Positions 45,070 through 56,762 of a stretch of 64,000 nt of DNA are shown here, piece by piece. The DNA comes from Sarcomyxa edulis. Lineage: Eukaryota > Basidiomycota > Agaricomycetes > Agaricales > Mycenaceae. Below the pieces are notes generated by a model, which was not told where the DNA came from, ran no database searches, and was given only the letters and a program-made list of their open reading frames with translations. The stretch is from assembly GCA_009761415.1 (NCBI GenBank), contig QUOL01000014.1:434001-498000 (forward strand), written 5' to 3'. Within the stretch, counting starts at the first letter, position 1. Each line of letters opens with the position of its first letter. The position numbers were made by a program, and so were the translations under genes.

Positions 45070-46537
45070 CTAGTTTTTCTTGGGCCTAATGACCGGGACA
45101 AAGGGCTGCTTGTCTCTGACCGCCGAACTATTGAAGAGGAAATTGTTCTGGTTTCCATCGCCCTACGTTGCGAAAAAGAGTTAGCCGCATCTCGGTCATA
45201 AGGCGATAATAGACTTACAATCATAGTAGAAGGGAACCCAGGATCGAACGGAATTACACTCTCCAAGGATGCAATTTGTGCAGGTGTGAGATCGATTTCG
45301 AGCGCCTCGATATTGGCGAGAAGATGCTCGACCTTGCGACCACCGATGATGGGAAACACATAAGGTGTCTTGAGGAGGAGGTAGGCGATAGCAACTGCGT
45401 GCGTATGTACTGAGTGCTCAGATCGTCAGGGATAAGGGTGCAGCACTTACCAGCAGTGATACTCTGAACACCAACCTCAGCTGCAACCTTCTCCAACGCC
45501 TTGCTCATCTTTGTCTCCAACTCAGTACGTTCCCAGCCCGGACCCATCATAGTACGTCCTTTCTCTCCGGTCTCGCGACGGCGTTGCTCTTCAGCATCGG
45601 TGCGGAGCTTGCCCCCAGCGAGGACGTTCCACGGAGCGAGAGCCAGTCCTGTATAGGGTCAGCATATGGAAGACGACAACTGTAAGCTGCTTACCTTCAG
45701 AGCGCGCCATAGGAATAATTTCACGCTCAAAAGAACGTTCCATGACGTTCCATGCACCTTGGTAGATCACAAAAGGCGTTTTACCATGGTCCCTCGCGTA
45801 CTGATTCGCCTTTGACACGACCCACGCGGGAGTGTCGGATACGCCCTGATTGTACAATTTAAGCGTTTCGAGTACGTTGGACGCAGATGTGAGTGCTTAC
45901 CAGGTACAAAACCTTTCCTTGCGCGACGAGGTTGTGAAGACTGTTCATAACTTCTTCAACTGAAGTGTTGTAGTCCCACCAATGCATGTATAAGATGTCG
46001 ATGTATGTGGTGCGTAGTTTCTTCAAACTGGCTTCGACACTCAAGTGCATGGATTTGGTGTTGTTTCCAGAGTAAACACCCTGCTGTTTGATGTCGTCTT
46101 TTCCACGTTTGTAGTTGGTCGTGTACTGCAGCAGCCTTGGGTATGAGGTCGATGATGTTGTATTTTCTCGCACGTACCTTGGTAGCGATGACAAGTTGAT
46201 CGCGTATGTTCCTTTTCTCAGCCCATTCACCGATGAACTCTTCCGAGGATTCGTCCTGACTGTAAAATGATGAATACAGGAGTAACGAAGCCAGATACGG
46301 GCGGGCTTACTAGTTATTGGCAGTATCGATAAAGTTCCCGCCATTATCATAATACGCGTCCAAAAGCTTGAAACTAGCGGTCTTGTCCATAGACCCCATT
46401 CCAGCGTCTGCCCACTTGTCGCCGATGCTCATGGCACCGAGTTGAAGGGGAGAAACATGGACACCCGCGTTGGGAGAGAGGCAACGGAGACGTCCGAGTC
46501 TGGTGACGGGTTCTGGGGCGGGGGCGAAGAGAGACAT
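45070..46537 (-). CDS. Aldo-keto reductase (aryl-alcohol dehydrogenase type)
   Basis: The start [20 protein letters not shown] precedes [20 protein letters not shown]. The AKR active-site pattern follows: FIDTANNYQDESSE (Asp, then Tyr), VIATKYTTNY (Lys) and [13 protein letters not shown] (His). [20 protein letters not shown] and [20 protein letters not shown] are typical of AKR9 aryl-alcohol dehydrogenases (yeast AAD and Phanerochaete AAD). The cofactor region is [20 protein letters not shown], then [10 protein letters not shown]. The last exon ends [12 protein letters not shown]. These enzymes reduce aromatic aldehydes with NADPH, often beside secreted GMC alcohol oxidases in lignin turnover. 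About six introns. A TATA box lies 70 bp upstream. Confidence 0.9.
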
Positions 46538-46873
46538 GTGGTATATCGATGTTGTAGTTTGGTGGGAAGAAAGAAAGAAAGGATGTGAGATTTGTCGCCA
46601 CGCTGGTTTTATAAACCTCCGCCCATGCCCGTGCTATTTTTGGATTAGCGAGTGTTTGGCTGTAACGCGTTCGACAAACAACCGTCCAGCTTGTCCTGTG
46701 TCAGCTGTTGGTTAAGACTGTCAAAGTGAGGCTCAGTCTAACGGGAACCTGTTTTCTTCTGCTATGTATCGCGTCAGGAAGAAGTTTTGGAGTCCGGGAA
46801 GCTTCGAGACTTACAACGATGAATCTATACACAGACTATACTGTCAACGAGAAAACAAAAACAGTCATAGTAT
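46538..46873. other. AKR promoter and RPAP3 3' region
   Basis: This 336-bp segment lies between two minus-strand genes. It holds the AKR TATA box (46607-46613). No coding signal is seen. Confidence 0.45.
46607..46613 (-). promoter_or_regulatory. TATA box of the aldo-keto reductase gene
   Basis: TATAAAA on the minus strand, 70 bp upstream of the ATG at 46537. Confidence 0.5.
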
Positions 46874-48502
46874 TCAATAGACGGTACCCCATGCGCCCCA
46901 TGCGCTCTTCCCTTCTGCATCTCCGTATACCCGAACGCAGACCTCCCTCGCTACCTCTTTCTCTTTCCTACTCAGAAACAGTAAGACAGTGCCGAAGCGA
47001 GACACTTTGGTCAGCGCGTTCATGTATTCTTGTATCGCTTCGGTCTCTGGCTCGTCGCTTTTTAGAATGCTCAGAAATACCTCGACCAACCCCGCCAGTA
47101 AGGCCGGTTCGAGTGACATTTGGAACATTGCAGGGAGACTTGACGGTGGGATTGTCTACAGATTCACTTAGCTCGACATTCGATCGAATAATACAAGCAA
47201 CTCACAGAAATGATTTTCCATCGCTCCTCTTGTGCACTCTTACCCGACAGCGAATCCCATGCTTTTGTAAAGTTGAATAGAGTCATCGGTGCCTTCAAAG
47301 CTTCGGTCCTTGTCCGAACCGGTTCCGTTTGTTTAGCACCAGTAGCTGAATCCTTGGAAACAGCATCATTGGTAGGCGAAACTCTGCTCCCGGTGTCTTT
47401 GTCTTTTCCCTTATTTCCTGGGCTCGTACTCGGAGTCCTGTCAAAGATGGTGCTTTCACCTGAAGCCCGGAAGATGCCACCGCCTAATTGTACTATATGA
47501 CTTGGCTTAGCACTTTCCCTTGAGGCTTTGGCATCTTGGAATGTAGCCGTTTTCGTCGTGAATTTTGGTACAGGTTTCAGTGCTGGGGCAGGGGTGGCGG
47601 CCGGCGCAGGGGCAGCTGCAGCAGGGGTAGGGGCAGCTGCAGGGGTGGGGGCAAGCTTCGTGCCCGCTGTAGCCGCGCTCAAGGGCCGCGATGATACAGG
47701 TGTCATGAAATCATCATTGGTGCCCGATACAGCTGGGTTCGACTTTAGGGCTGATTTTGGTTTCGGGGTAGGATTTGATTTGACGACTGGTGGCGCTTTG
47801 GATGTTGACGCAGACGACGAAGACGCTATAGGAGGGTCAATAATGGTGATGGGTATGCGACGACGATTTGCGGGAGGAGGTGATGCTGGTCTTCTTGATG
47901 CAGACTTCTACAGTGCATAATCAATAAGAGTAGAATTGGGAGATGAGAGTTCAGAGCTTACAGTAGCCTTCTCTTTATCAATGAGTTCTGCGACTTTCTT
48001 TGATTCCTGTTTGACCGAATCATTCGCCGGTTCAAGCTTACGAGCCTCCTCGAGGTCTACGATCTGTCAGATGACACATTGAAGGAGATGCAAGCTATTA
48101 GTTCACCTCTTTGCGCGTCGACATATTTCCCAAGTCCCACTCTTGCTTGTGCCCGTCGAAACAATGCCTTCACGTTTCCCGAATTCAAACTCAAGACAGT
48201 CGTACAATCCCTCTCAGCATCTTCGTTTCTGCAGCTTCCTCATTAGGATTTTGATACTTTTGAGATGCAATGCAATAGACCAAACGTACTTGCCTAGTTT
48301 GAGGTACGCTGCTGCTCTATTGAGAGGATATGTGTGATCATTGCGGTCTGCGAAGATGGCGGTGGTGTAATGGCCTATGGCGCCGGGGTAATCTCCCGCT
48401 TTAAATGCAGTGTTGCCCTGGAATTATGGTGAGATTTGGTTCTGGGATGGAGTGGAATTTATCTACCTTGTCTTTAGCGGTCTGTGCCTTGGAGGATGCC
48501 AT
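46874..48502 (-). CDS. rpap3: RPAP3-like TPR protein (R2TP cochaperone subunit)
   Basis: The start MASSKAQTAKDKGNTAFKAG opens a TPR domain (YPGAIGHYTTAIFADRNDHT, YPLNRAAAYLKLGKNEDAER, NSGNVKALFRRAQARVGLGK), the form that binds HSP90/HSP70 tails. A long Pro/Ala/Ser-rich linker follows (PTPAAAPTPAAAAPAP). The C-terminal block PMTLFNFTKAWDSLSGKSAQ, then LPAMFQMSLEPALLAGLVEV and EYMNALTKVSRFGTVLLFLS, is the RPAP3_C domain, which contacts the Rvb1/2 AAA ring. The two domains together identify RPAP3 (animal-type), longer than yeast Tah1, which has only the TPR part. R2TP helps assemble RNA polymerase II, snoRNPs and PIKK kinases. About five introns. Confidence 0.88.
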
Positions 48503-48680
48503 GAAAGAAAGTAAAAGAAAAAGGCAGGTCACAGTTTGGTCACACTACGCGTCGCGTCGAACGGTGAAACCTCGTGAATTCGAACGTCGACCTCGACGAA
48601 ACCATAGTCTTCAACCCTTGTATCTGACTAAACTAACTATACATTGCAATTTTACTTCAATCTAGACACATTTCCATATT

Positions 48681-50389
48681 TCACTTCGAAGGGTCAAATA
48701 TCACTTTCCCGCATTTGGCCTTGTCGAACAAATCATAACTCTCGACAGCCTCCCCGAATCCAACGATCTTGTCCACCAAACTCGTTTTTCCGCCCACCCC
48801 ACCAAAAATATCCTGTCGTTTGACTAAGAGGTCGAATGCCATCGGAAACATCGCTCTAGCAGGGCAACGTCCGAAATCGAGGGAGACGTTCTTGTTGTAG
48901 AATTGAGCGCCTGTAAATGCGAGTGGTTTCGGTGCGTGCACTCCTACCGAGGTGATCACCCCGAAAGGTCCTAGATATATTCGTCAATTTTTGAGAGAGA
49001 TGATATATGACCTTGATACTCACGGACTAGGTCGTACGCCAACGCCAACGCGCTATTGTTTCCCACAACCTATGTACGATCCAGATAAGTAGATCCTCTG
49101 CATGAACATTTTGGGGACTCACCTCCATGATCGCAGTACACCCAACACCTTTGGTCCACGTCGCCACAGTTGTCTTTGCCTCTTCAATGGATTGCGCAAC
49201 AAACTCCCCCGATCCCTTCCCAGACTCGTCGATCGCAGAGTAGATCGCCGTTATTTTCTCTCTTCTCTCCTCTACCGGGTCAATTGCGACGACTCGGTAG
49301 GATAGACCACGGGTGGCTAACATGTCGAGTAAACTCACGGTAGCGCACACGCCCACAGGACCTAGCCCGATGATAGCTATAGTCAAGATCGTATCCTCAT
49401 GAGTGAGGCTTTGCATTCCACTGGTTCCGGTTTCTCCTGGGAAGAAGCTCAATGGCCATGGCCGTCCTGTGATGATTGGCTGCACTTTGGGATGTCCCAG
49501 TACTTGTAAAGCTGCGAAAACCCCGGTTGGGAGGATATCGGCGAGTAAGAGCAGCGAGCTATCAGCTATTCCGGCCAGTGCTCTTTCTTTGTCCTCGTCA
49601 GACAGCTTCGTGGACCAGTCCTTGGTATTTGTGAGGTTGAACAGTGTTCCTCCGGCCTACTTCCAATTAGTCTCATAGTCATGCTCCACGCGTATGTGTC
49701 TTACCTTCGGCACGCGCACATATTCTGCCTGTCCTCCCTCCAGAGCTGGAGATCCAAATAGCGCGCCTACAGGACAACGACAAGTATATCCGATGCGACA
49801 CGAGCTTTAGAATCCGGTAACATGTAAGTGACCTGGACTGTCTGATTGTGTTTACGACTTACTGGCACTCTCCACAACTCACAGTGAATGGAGAAACAAC
49901 TTTGTCACCTATCTTCAACGACGAGTATAATTGGGGTCTCCCATTCGCATGCGCGTCAGCACGATAGCTATTTCCTAATGCAACAACTTCTCCTATAAAT
50001 TCATGGCCGCATGTGTGACTATTCCCCGATGTCAAAAGTGTAATTATTTATTACAAAGTCGTGGTGCGTACATTTTGTCCACTCCTTCCACCCCACGGTA
50101 AATATGCAAGTCTGAACCACACAGTGCAGCGAGCTATAGAATCCAAGACAATCGTCATTCAGGGGCTGAAGCGATGTAAATGACACCACCTACTTTTACT
50201 TTCACTATCACATCATCCGGTTCGACGATTCTACGGATTCAAATTGGCCCCGATATTGATGAGTGAAATACCTCATGCGACCATACGGTCGACGTACCTG
50301 GGAATTTCTATCGTATCCACACGGATGTCATAGGAAGGTGGATGCCAGCGGACCGCTTTTTGCATTCCGGACGGAGAAACTGAGGCCAT
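48681..50389 (-). CDS. Zinc-dependent alcohol dehydrogenase (MDR superfamily)
   Basis: The start MASVSPSGMQKAVRWHPPSY is followed by LAALCGSDLHIYRGVEGV (zinc-ligand Cys and the CGSD motif) and CGHEFIGEVVALGN (GHE). KIGDKVVSPFTVSCGEC starts the structural-zinc lobe. After GSPALEGGQAEYVRVP comes the Rossmann segment AIIGLGPVGVCATVSLLDML, then VVAIDPVEERREKI. EFVAQSIEEAKTTVATWTKG and FGVITSVGVHAPKPLAFTGA lead to the end DKAKCGKVIFDPSK. This is a medium-chain Zn alcohol/polyol dehydrogenase, NAD(P)-dependent and cytosolic. The stretch of about 60 residues between VLGHPKVQPIITG and the Rossmann motif is longer than usual. About eight introns. It is divergent from GH43, 357 bp apart. Confidence 0.88.
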
Positions 50390-50746
50390 GATGGTCAAGA
50401 AGAATTACTGGGATTGGAATCTGCACGACGATGGGCTCGGATGGTGTACGCGATTTTAAAGAGGACTGTGACTCGAAACGAGCTCACGCGCTCCATGTCA
50501 CGTGTGACTTTACGGGCCGCCGATATAAGTACAAGCTCTTCCAAGTTCTTCCTTCTTTCCACTCATGGTGACATGGTAACAATGGGAAGCATGAAATTGC
50601 AGCCCATCCGAACCACGAGATCGCGACGGAGACAAATCCTCGGCTCTATTCTATATTTCAAAGCCATAATCAGCTGTTCCTTGCCTGCTATAAAGCCGGC
50701 GAGGGCTCAGAGCAATTTACATCGCGTCTCATAGTCTTGCGACACC
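50390..50746. other. Shared divergent promoter, alcohol dehydrogenase / GH43
   Basis: These 357 bp lie between two divergent starts. The GH43-proximal TATA box is at 50689. No coding signal is seen. Confidence 0.45.
50689..50694 (+). promoter_or_regulatory. TATA box of the GH43 gene
   Basis: TATAAA lies 58 bp upstream of the ATG at 50747. Confidence 0.55.
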
Positions 50747-52470
50747 ATGCGTTGGCTTTCAGTTCTACCCGTCTTTGTTCTTACCGTCATATCCCATTCC
50801 GCGATAGCGGTTGTGGGGCCTGGCAAGGTCACTGGTAAGCTGACGTTGTTTCTATCACAAATATGGATGCAGATGTCCATTTTCTAGGCAATACGGCTGT
50901 CGCCGATCCTACGATATGCAAGGACAATGCTGGAACTTACTGGGTGTTCTGTAAGATCGCACAAGCCGTTCGGAATATCTAGCTGTCTAATTCGCTCCTA
51001 AAAAGCGACCGCACCCGGTATTCAGATCAGGACCTCTCCGGACAGAATTGCTTGGACTCTCATCGGAGAAGTCTGGCCCAATGGTGCTAGTTGGACCGAC
51101 CAGTACACGGGTACTTCAAACGGGTACATATTCTCTCCCACTCTAACGTCCGTGTGTTTAATATTCCAAAAGTAATCTTTGGGCACCAGATTGCACTTAC
51201 CAGAACGGCCAATTCCTCGTGGGCTTTATTTCTTTTGGTTCACTTGGCTACTGCTAAAAATTATATATCTAGCTGTACTATGCTGCGTCGAGCTTTGGAT
51301 CCCAAAACGTACGTCTATCATAACGGTCCGTAATTCTGATTACTGAGATCCCTTAGTCTGCCATATTCTTCGCAAAATCAACCACCGGGTTACCCGGAAG
51401 CTGGACAAACGAAGGCCTTGTTACGTCGACTACGAGCGCCAATAATTACAATGTGCGATCTCATTTTTAACTCCAATTTCTCGAAACACGGGCACTAACA
51501 TCCCGACGCAGGCGATTGATCCAAAGTACGTGATCTTTCGTTCCAATTATGGCTCGTCCCTTCGACTTATGAGATCCCTGGATTGTCTTCAGCTTGTTGA
51601 TTGGTTGGTCTTTCATCAGATTCACCTTCGACGTTCTCGCTGACAAACTTAATAGACGGTAGCAACTGGTATTTGTCTCTCGGAAGCTTCTGGACTGGTA
51701 TCAAGCTCCAGCAGTGCGTCTCATGATCATCACTGTTATTGACAGCTCACTTAATACCAATTCCTGATCCAGCATCGGCTCCTCGACTGGAAAATTGTCC
51801 AGCACATCCGTCACCTCCCTAGCCGAGCGCACAGCTGACAGCGGTGCCATTGAAGCGAGCGTCATCTTCAAAGTTGGCAGCTTCTACTACCTTTTCACCT
51901 CTTGGGATCTGTGCTGCCAAGGGACTTCCAGCACGTATAATATTCGCGTTGGTAGATCTTCATCGTCAGTATTTCTTTGATATTCGTTGTCGCCTTGTTG
52001 ACTGACAGAGATTAACATCAACATCCACAGCGCTACTGGCCCTTACGTTGATAAATCGGGAGTTGACCTCACTGCTGGAGGAGGCACTCTCGTCCTAGGA
52101 TCTCATGATAGCGTATGTCAATATTGTTCAACTTATGGCAACGGCGCCACTGACTCAGAATGCCAGATCATCGGCCCTGGTGGGCAAGATTTGATGACGG
52201 ATGTCGACGGGACCGTCTTGGTTTACCGTATGTACCTCGTCATGTTTTTCATGGGCGATCTCTGATGTTTTTCGCTTTCCAGACTATTACACGTCCGCTG
52301 GAAGTTTCGTAAGTACCAGTTGGGATTTCGAAACTCTGTCAATACTAACCACTTCACGTCCAATAGTTGGGAATTAATCTCCTTGATTTCTCGAGTGGCT
52401 GGCCTGTGCGTCGTTTCCTTCTCACAATAGACCATCTATTGACCAACTTTTATTCCAGGTTGTTGTCTGA
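50747..52470 (+). CDS. Secreted GH43 arabinan endo-1,5-alpha-L-arabinosidase-like enzyme
   Basis: The signal peptide MRWLSVLPVFVLTVISHSAI precedes NTAVADPTICKDNAGTYWVF, with the general-base Asp in ADPTI. TWTDQYTG-like segments and WAPDCTYQNGQFLLYYAAS follow, typical of GH43 arabinanases. The pKa-modulating Asp lies in YNAIDPNLLIDGSNWYLSLG. The general acid Glu is in GAIEASVIFKVGSFYYLFTS. Then come WDLCCQGTSSTYNIRVGRS, HDSIIGPGGQDLM and DGTVLVYHYYTSAGSF. The final exons read LGINLLDFSSGWPVVV. All three catalytic acids are present. It should cut the arabinan side chains of pectin outside the cell. About ten short introns, some between very small exons, so a few edges are uncertain. Confidence 0.87.
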
Positions 52471-52679
52471 GCAGCTGGAGACTAGCCAATCCTTTCTTAT
52501 GCAGAAAAGCTCCATAACATGCGTGTATACATTCGTATCCAAGAACAAATCTGATATTAATATCGGTAGTCGAGAAAATATACAAACAACAAAACATAGC
52601 ATAGGTACAGCAAAGAGCAATTAAAGACAGCAAGCAGTGTATCATAAAATCGGACGGGGACAACGACAAAAAGAAAAGC

Positions 52680-55600
52680 CTATCTGGCCGACGAATCATG
52701 CAAGCCCTTGTCCGCGACAGCAAGTAGAAATCGCTCAATGACCGACTTACCACGATGAAGATTATTAAGTGATATTCGTTCGTTAGGCAAATGTGCTTGA
52801 TCCTAAGTGGATGATTATTGTGAGTTATCACAGGCGTAGATGGTGAAATGGACTCACGGAGCTCTGGCCCATGGGAAGATGCAAGGCATGGCATCCAAGT
52901 TCTTTTTCGAGGAACGGGACAGAGGGAATAGACTAGGGGCCATCCGTATCAGCAACAAGCACAGTCACTGGCGTCATGCATTGACTTACCCCTCCTTCAC
53001 GGATTCGCAAAGGCTCGACACCCCATTCCTCCTGAACGGCACCTTCTAAAGCCTTGAACCACGGATCGTCGAGGTTTCCCAACCACCAATCAGCCGTGTG
53101 TTCCACATTGATCTATTTCGTGATGATGAGAAGAATATCTTAAGAAGACATGTCTTTCGACAAGCATTACCTGGATGTTATTTGGGGACTGCAATTCCTG
53201 GAACGAGTTATTGAGGTGATCACATAAAGATTTGACGATAGTATCAAGGTCCTGATCTGGGACGATGCGGAGAGACAATTGCGCGGTTACGTTCCCCGGG
53301 ATGACCGTAGCATCTTGACCATCCATTAGTTATGTAGTCACAACGGGGACTTCTGAACCACGACATACTTTTAGGTCCAGATACTTCGATGTTGTGAATC
53401 GTCAATGAGGGCTCATGCCAACGAGCAGCGATGGAAGAGGGAGGCCGTTGAGTAATAGCGGACAGACGTCGATATAATTGCTGCTCCTCTTCTGTCTGGG
53501 GACGGACGTGCTCATCTGTTACAAGAAAATAGTCAGTCGTCAATCATGCAATGGACGACACCCACGAGACTAACAGAAATTATGGATCTGGACATGGCCT
53601 CTATCACTCAAAGTTGCAAGCAACTTGACCCTTGATAGACGTGTTAGGTTTTGAGCACGTCGGATGGGTTGATTAGACTTACATGTCGAGCATGGGCTCG
53701 GACACTGAGCCTCCTTCAATACCAGAGTGCAGGTCAGGAAGATTGCTCGATATCTGACGGCTCTAAGTAAGTCAAGAACGAGCCGGCCGTCTTAAAACTC
53801 ACCTCGATAGAGCAGTGTACAACGCCACGCAACCCATACGTTATGCACGGTGGATCCTCCGCGATCCATGTCGAATTACTACAATTCCATCATCTGTAAA
53901 CTTCTCAACGATGCACTAGCGTTGAACCTACCTGACAAGAATAGCATCGACATGCCCAATCAAATCCTACAGACCAATGCACGCATGAGCCATCTTGAAC
54001 CAGTCGATAGAATAAACCAAACCTTATGCTTCCTGAACGCTTCCCCAAAGCCTACACTCCCACATTCTTCCTCCCCCTCGATCAAGAAAATTAGATCAAT
54101 ACCAAGCGCTCGCCGCGTAAGTAGCTCAGCAGCTGCACACGCAACAGCCATGATAGGACCCTTGTCATCCGTCACGCCCCGTCCGTATAAATACCCATTT
54201 CGTCCCGTCATCTTGAACGGGTCCGATATCCATCCCTCTGATGGTGCAGACATGACGTCGTAGTGGCTGTAATCCAATAGGTAAAGTCAACATAAGCATG
54301 TACAGCTAAAGGAGTGACGAGAGGAAGACTGACCCATAGAAAAGGACTCTCCGTTTCGGATAATCCCCCTGTGTGCCTTTGAATGTCGCGAACACCAACG
54401 GGTTGGTGTGTTCGCTCGTTGGGAATAATGTAGATTGCGAAGCGCCTAATTGGCTCAAACAGTTCTTCAGCCAGATCGCTGCCTGTCGACAGTCCTCCTT
54501 GTTTGAAGGGCTGCTGCTGACGCTGGGGAACGAAACGAATTGGCATAATGCGAATGTGAGCGTGTCTAACACCATGCAATGATGAGTAACGATATAAGCT
54601 CTGAACGAGGACAAGTGGATGCATACCAAGAGCAGATATGGTATCTGCATCTTCGTTCCCGTTGACATGAGAGGCGGCGGTGGTTTCATTGTGGCGTCCT
54701 TTTGGAGGTATGACTTCCCAGACCTGTACGACAAATCAATACAAGCCCAAGGTTTTGTGGAGGGGATGTTCAGTGGCACATACTTTGATGTAATCGTCGT
54801 TTCCTCCGGTAACAAGCCGGAAGTCTGCATTCGTACTTGAACTATTTCCTCGAGTGATTATAGATGACAAGACGATTCCGTTATCATGCGCAGACCATGA
54901 AGCCGTGCAGTCGAACGAAGCAGACCAGCGCTGATTTGATTGTGTAAATATAATCAGGGTAGGCTAGAGCAGGTTACGCACCTGGACTTGACCGTTCGCA
55001 GAACAAGTATAGAGATCCGAATTCATCATCGATAATGACAATATATCGATGTTCTGCGCAATAGAGTAAAAACCATGCTAGAAACTTTCTTGAAGAGAAA
55101 CCGCGATACTATACCTCTTGTACGATGATAGTTCGGACTAGGGTCTTGGTCTCCAGATCAAACACTTTGACAAAGCCGTCTTGACAGCCAGCATACACAG
55201 TTTCCCTGCGAGCTACAAGTGCTAGGATGGCGCCGTGGGCACATTGAAACGTATGCACCAATTCGGGACCGTCGACGTTCAAATCCCATAGCTGTCGAAG
55301 CCTTAGTTATATGATTTCGTCAGAATAGAAGAAGCCCTACCTTGACCGACTCGTCCCCACTCCCCGTGACCAACTGTACGCAGCCGTGTTCCTTTGGTTC
55401 TGGATCGTCCGAGCCTTCACGGGGTGAAGGTATGAGTGCCATACAATATACATAACCGTAATGCGCCGAGTCGATCACGTTCGTCACGGGGACGTGTAAG
55501 AAGCCTTGAGGAGAAGGGACGGCCACACGAGTAATACAGCTACTAGAAGACGTATCCGAGAATGTGGGCGTAGCGGTCCTAGTCCCGTTATTGGCGTGTA

Positions 55601-56380
55601 TATCTGCTGGTCGGTGTTGGTATTGTGGATAACTGTCGAAGAATTTATGTGCTTTTCGGGGCGTGGATGTTCCGGAGGTCGAGGTTGATATTGAATAATC
55701 GTAGTCGGAGGTGGGTAGTTGGTGGAAGTCGAACCATTGAAGACTTGTGTTCTGGCAGCCGATGTAGATTGTTTGAAGAGTGGAGGACCAGACGAGGGAG
55801 AATAGGTCTCCCGCTCCGGTTTCTAGGTATGGATCTAGGACGTAGATGGGAGTGAGGGATTCGGTGGACCAGATCTAGACAAGGTCAGCATGCGGGGAAC
55901 GGGAAGCTGTTCGGGTCCACCGAGAGCAGTGTCAGGTGCACTCACTCGAACCGTGCTGTCTCCTAAATATGGGATTAGCTAGACACAGCACATGGGTATT
56001 CGGCTACTTGCCTGACGAGCTGAACAACCATTTCTTGTCGTTCGCGCATTCGAGAGCCAGGACACTGCCTGTATGACCTCTGAGGGTGTCTTTCAATTGA
56101 AATGTCCTCTTGCACCAAACCTAGCACAGGCAATAAAGGGGAGTTATTTCGATAACGCGTTGATTGACTCACTGATATGTCTTGTGACTGACTGCCACTG
56201 AAGATATATTCATCGTTTGCAGCCAAGCTGAGTACTGAGCTGCCTTGTTCATGTAGAGAGTGCAATAATGTGGGTGTCGCTGATTGGAGATCCCGGCTGA
56301 GAGCTGCACGACTGCAAGATGAGCAGATAGACATGCGAGTAGAAAACAAAAAGGTAAAACGCACAATGGGAAGTAGACAT
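52680..56380 (-). CDS. dug2: DUG2-like protein: WD40 repeats fused to M20 metallopeptidase
   Basis: The N-terminal half is a WD40 propeller (GSSVLSLAANDEYIFSGSQS, LRGHTGSVLALECANDKKWL, SGDSTVRIW, YCMALIPSPRE, VTGSGDESVKLWDLNVDG, TVYAGCQDGFVKVFDLETK, SLSMMNSDLYTCSANGQVQ). The C-terminal half is a peptidase M20 domain: FYGHYDVMSAPSEGWISDPF (metal His), YGRGVTDDKGPIMAVACA (bridging Asp), IFLIEGEEECGSVGF (catalytic Glu pair) and CITYGLRGVVHCSIE. It ends with HALHLPMGQSSDQAHLPNER. This fusion is Dug2 of the fungal (Dug2-Dug3) glutathione-degrading complex. Two start models are possible. The ATG at 56380 with a short intron gives MSTSHSLSRDLQSATPTLLH; the ATG at 56334 without an intron gives MSICSSCSRAALSRDLQSAT. 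The first is preferred. Convergent with GH43, 209 bp apart. Confidence 0.88.
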
Positions 56381-56762
56381 GCTCTAGTAATAAAAACGAT
56401 GCTCAAGACGTATTTGCGACGTATTTTTTGATTGAAAGACGCCGACGTCGTGTTGGACGTTGAGCAGGCCAGGCTCAGACGGAGCTCGACGTCGCGTCAA
56501 ATCTCGATCGTGGCTTTCTCTCTCACTTTCATCGCTGGCAACGCTGGCTTTTATTCATCTATAGCTGGGATGTCGTGAACCTGGGTATAAATGACACGAT
56601 CGCCGTCCAATCTCCTCGTGGCAATGCCAGCGCTAATCTTCTTGTATTTTTAGAGATCTCTTGTTCCTCCGTTCGCACTTCGGTGGGCTTGTACAGCACT
56701 TCCATAAATTCAAGTACCTTTCTTAAAGAATCCAATTTTTACCGTCTTTTTTCCAACTTACA
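56381..56762. other. Shared divergent promoter, dug2 / disordered protein
   Basis: These 382 bp contain several GACGTC-type palindromes near 56439-56495 (for example CGACGTCG), possible bZIP-like sites. No coding signal is seen. Confidence 0.4.

Noticed and set aside
46708..47280. A 190-codon plus-strand frame
   Set aside because: Antisense to the RPAP3_C exon; no motif.
48140..48340. A GC donor in RPAP3 at GGCAAGTACG
   Set aside because: Phase shows that the normal GT two bases on (GGCAA|GTACGT) joins LKLGK to NEDAER correctly, so no non-canonical splice is needed.
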